This document shows, piece after piece, positions 6,110 through 7,379 of a stretch of DNA of 7,379 bases. Source of the DNA: Acidimicrobiales bacterium (lineage in GTDB: Bacteria > Actinomycetota > Acidimicrobiia > Acidimicrobiales > VFJN01); the NCBI GenBank assembly GCA_016936035.1, contig JAFGPU010000296.1:1-7379 (forward strand), written 5' to 3'. Within the stretch, counting starts at the first letter, position 1. Every line of letters starts with the position of its first letter. The translations under genes were made by a program, and so were the position numbers. The notes beneath the pieces are model-generated. The model ran no database searches and was not told where the DNA came from. It saw nothing but the letters and a program-made list of their open reading frames with translations.

Positions 6110-6117
6110 ACAACCGC

Positions 6118-7053
6118 ATGAGACTTGGCGTCTCCCTCGCCCCGGTCGGCCGCCTGGCCGACCCCGTGTCCGTCCGCTCGGCCGCCACCGCTGCCGAGCA
6201 GGTCGGCTACGCATCGGTGTGGGTCGACGACGCCCTGCGGTGCCGGCGACCCGAGGGCTTCTCGGGCCCGGCCGGGGCGGACGCCGACAGCCCGGCGGGC
6301 GAGCCGACCGTGGCGCTCGACCCGCTGAGCGTCCTGACCTACGCCGCGGCGGTGACCGACCGCGTGCGCCTGGGCACCAGCGTGCTGGTGGCACCGTGGT
6401 ACCGCCCGGCCCTGCTGGCCAGGTCGCTGACCTCGCTGGACGTGCTGAGCGACGGCCGCCTCACCGTCGGCCTGGGCCTCGGTGGCCGCCTCGACGAGCT
6501 CGCCGCCATGGGCGTACCCCAGGACGAGCTCGGACGCCGGCTCGACGACGCGCTCGACATGCTCGACACCGTCTGGGCCCCGGTCGGAGGGCGCCAGGAC
6601 GATCGCGGCACGGGGCGGGCCGCCCCGAGCCTGCCCCCGCCCGTGCAGCGGCCACGACCGCCCGTGCTCCTCGCGACGTCCACCCCCGAGGGACTCGACC
6701 GGGTCGCCCGGAGGGCCGACGGGTGGAACCCCACGGGCCTGCCCGTCGAGACACTTCCCTCGCTGTGGGCACGCGTGCGCGACACGGCGGCCGGGTACGG
6801 CCGCGCGCCCGATGCGCTCGAGCTCGTCGTGCACGCGGACCTCGCCGTCTCCGACCGCCCGATCGACCGTGACCGCCCGTCGTACGCCGGGACGATCGAG
6901 CAGGTGGCCGCCGACATCGCCGACACCCGGCGGGCGGGCGCCCACGAGGTGATCCTCTGCCTGCAGGGCGACCACTGCCTCGACGAGACGCTCGACGTCT
7001 ACGCCCGCATCGCCGAGGCCGTCGACGTCACGATGCCGACCAGAACGGGCTAG
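6118..7053 (+). CDS. LLM-class flavin/F420-dependent oxidoreductase
   Basis: A 311-residue luciferase-like monooxygenase-fold (TIM barrel) protein, a family that uses FMN or, commonly in actinobacteria, coenzyme F420 for hydride transfer or monooxygenation. It starts directly with the first barrel strand, MRLGVSLAP. Family features: AEQVGYASVWVDD (26-38), DPLSVLTYAAAVTDRVRLGT (68-87), the basic VLVAPWYRPALLARSL helix (89-104), LDVLSDGRLTVGLGLGG (107-123), the later PVLLATSTPEGLDRVARRADGW segment, and a C-terminal helix. Residues 41-66 are a Gly/Pro/Ala-rich loop near the expected cofactor site. The length is normal to slightly short for F420-type members. It is divergent from the alcohol dehydrogenase operon and alone in its direction, ending in a strong hairpin. 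F420 is more likely than FMN by lineage, but sequence alone does not prove it. Substrate unknown. Confidence 0.88.
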   Translation: MRLGVSLAPVGRLADPVSVRSAATAAEQVGYASVWVDDALRCRRPEGFSGPAGADADSPAGEPTVALDPLSVLTYAAAVTDRVRLGTSVLVAPWYRPALLARSLTSLDVLSDGRLTVGLGLGGRLDELAAMGVPQDELGRRLDDALDMLDTVWAPVGGRQDDRGTGRAAPSLPPPVQRPRPPVLLATSTPEGLDRVARRADGWNPTGLPVETLPSLWARVRDTAAGYGRAPDALELVVHADLAVSDRPIDRDRPSYAGTIEQVAADIADTRRAGAHEVILCLQGDHCLDETLDVYARIAEAVDVTMPTRTG

Positions 7054-7065
7054 CTGCGCCCCCGA

Positions 7066-7112
7066 TTCCGGCGTTGCTCTGTTGCGACCACCGCAACACG
7101 GCAACGCCGGAA
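7066..7112 (+). terminator. Long nested hairpin downstream of the LLM oxidoreductase
   Basis: The outer arms TTCCGGCGTTGC (7066-7077) and GCAACGCCGGAA (7101-7112) are perfectly complementary. The inner arms TGTTGCG (7080-7086) and CGCAACA (7092-7098) are too, around the loop ACCAC. Between them are one C-C mismatch and one pair that is G-U only in plus-strand RNA. The hairpin starts 12 bases after the LLM stop, lacks a U-tract, and separates it from the convergent gene on the right; it may serve both directions. Confidence 0.7.
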
Positions 7113-7210
7113 GGGCTGCAATCGGAACAAGGTGAAACAACCTCCGCCAGCACCAGCCAGCCCAGTGGCCCAGCAGCCTCCCAGCGCCGGCGGCACCGGG
7201 CGCGCCCCGA

Positions 7211-7262
7211 GCGATCACGGGCGCCGGGCGATCGCGGGCGCGTGGGCGTCGCACCGGTGCGA
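7211..7262. repeat. Near-tandem 14 bp repeat followed by a 14 bp palindrome
   Basis: GCGATCACGGGCGC (7211-7224) and GCGATCGCGGGCGC (7228-7241) differ at one base and have a 17 bp period. TCGCACCGGTGCGA (7249-7262) is a perfect palindrome. Both lie downstream of the minus-strand gene ending at 7284, where a terminator for it would be expected. The rest of the gap back to 7113 shows nothing recognisable apart from a less GC-rich patch at about 7119-7142. Confidence 0.45.
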
Positions 7263-7306
7263 GCGGGACGCTGCGGCGCGCGGTCACGCCGGTGCGAGCG
7301 GGACGC
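7254..7306. repeat. Perfect 18 bp direct repeat at the 3' end of the right-edge gene
   Basis: CCGGTGCGAGCGGGACGC occurs at 7254-7271 and 7289-7306, a 35 bp period. One copy encodes the end of the partial minus-strand gene; the other lies just beyond its stop codon. Eight of the next eleven bases also match, so it looks like a decaying tandem duplication. Confidence 0.6.
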
Positions 7307-7379
7307 CGAGGCGGGCGGCCACCGCGTCGACCCGCCGGGCGACGGCGTGGGCGCCCTGGGCGGTGGCGAGGTCCCTCGC
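7284..7379 (-). CDS. C-terminal end of an unidentified protein (partial, runs off the window)
   Basis: The last 31 codons of a minus-strand frame enter from the right edge and end in TGA at 7284-7286. All but one codon end in G or C, matching the coding style of the neighbours. The peptide is Ala/Arg/Val-rich and helix-forming (ARDLATAQGAHAVARRVDAV, then AARLGVPLAPA), as expected of a C-terminal helix. Too little is present to recognise a family. It converges with the LLM gene, separated by 230 bp. A chance open frame in GC-rich DNA cannot be fully excluded. Confidence 0.55.
   Translation of the reverse strand, partial: ARDLATAQGAHAVARRVDAVAARLGVPLAPA

Larger units (their letters stand above)
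5826..6117. promoter_or_regulatory. Divergent intergenic control region between alcohol dehydrogenase and LLM oxidoreductase
   Basis: These 292 bp contain no credible gene and must carry promoters firing both ways. No convincing -35/-10 pair could be read on either strand. What is visible is a concentration of repeats: inverted repeats at 5847-5871 and 5913-5931, an imperfect 27 bp direct repeat (5852-5878 and 5899-5925), paired CTTGGT motifs at 5980-5985 and 5991-5996, and CAAGCGGGC repeats at 6036-6055. The density suggests regulator binding, inferred from pattern only. Confidence 0.55.

Noticed and set aside
5926..6117. N-terminal extension of the LLM oxidoreductase
   Set aside because: The family normally begins at MRLGV-type sequence, and the GGAGG at 6105-6109 fixes the start at 6118.
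5826..6188. N-terminal extension of the alcohol dehydrogenase to an upstream start
   Set aside because: The extension is low-complexity, overlaps the start of the LLM gene and lacks homology. A ribosome-binding site and the conserved domain start point to 5825.
5349..6872. A 507-codon plus-strand open frame spanning the dehydrogenase, the intergenic region and the LLM gene
   Set aside because: It is antisense to the dehydrogenase and out of frame with the LLM gene. Its translation is Arg/Pro-rich and low-complexity.
7113..7283. Possible small RNA or small gene in the gap after the LLM hairpin
   Set aside because: No promoter-like sequence, start codon with ribosome-binding site, or conserved fold could be pointed to. 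Only repeats and a less GC-rich patch are visible.
6046..7287. A 413-codon minus-strand open frame opposite the LLM gene
   Set aside because: It overlaps the whole LLM gene in antisense and shows no recognisable motifs. The hairpin at 7066-7112 lies inside it, which argues against coding.

Overview
The window is a very GC-rich stretch (nearly every codon third position is G or C) from an actinobacterial-type chromosome. The clearest lineage clue is a glucosyl-3-phosphoglycerate synthase (GpgS) linked to a dihydropteroate-synthase-family gene, a pairing also known in mycobacteria. An F420/flavin LLM-class oxidoreductase is also typical of Actinobacteria. The order within the phylum cannot be settled from the sequence alone. 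No mobile element, CRISPR array, tRNA or rRNA is visible, and the genes share one codon style, so nothing looks recently transferred.

Layout. Bases 1-1778 (+) are the 3' part of a large FtsX/MacB-type ABC transporter permease whose N-terminus lies outside the window. A short convergent gap (1779-1896) holds hairpins for both flanking genes. Four genes follow on the minus strand, read right to left: a zinc alcohol dehydrogenase (4809-5825), a nitroreductase (4089-4775), gpgS (2910-4007) and a folP-family gene (1897-2811). The dehydrogenase and nitroreductase are 33 bp apart and probably form one transcript. gpgS has a recognisable promoter of its own (TTGACG-N16-TAGGGT), so gpgS-folP may be a second unit.

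A 292 bp divergent intergenic region (5826-6117) separates the dehydrogenase from a plus-strand LLM-class oxidoreductase (6118-7053). It is rich in short inverted and direct repeats that look like operator sites. The LLM gene ends in a long nested hairpin (7066-7112). The right edge (7284-7379, minus) carries the last 31 codons of another gene, beside an 18 bp duplicated segment.

Functionally, three genes around the divergent promoter (alcohol dehydrogenase, nitroreductase, LLM oxidoreductase) are redox enzymes and may share regulation. gpgS makes glucosyl-3-phosphoglycerate, precursor of glucosylglycerate and methylglucose lipopolysaccharides. The folP-family protein keeps the pterin-site residues but has an altered substrate loop. 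No clearly new system is visible. The most interesting points are the gpgS-folP linkage with the unusual FolP loop, and the repeat-dense divergent control region.
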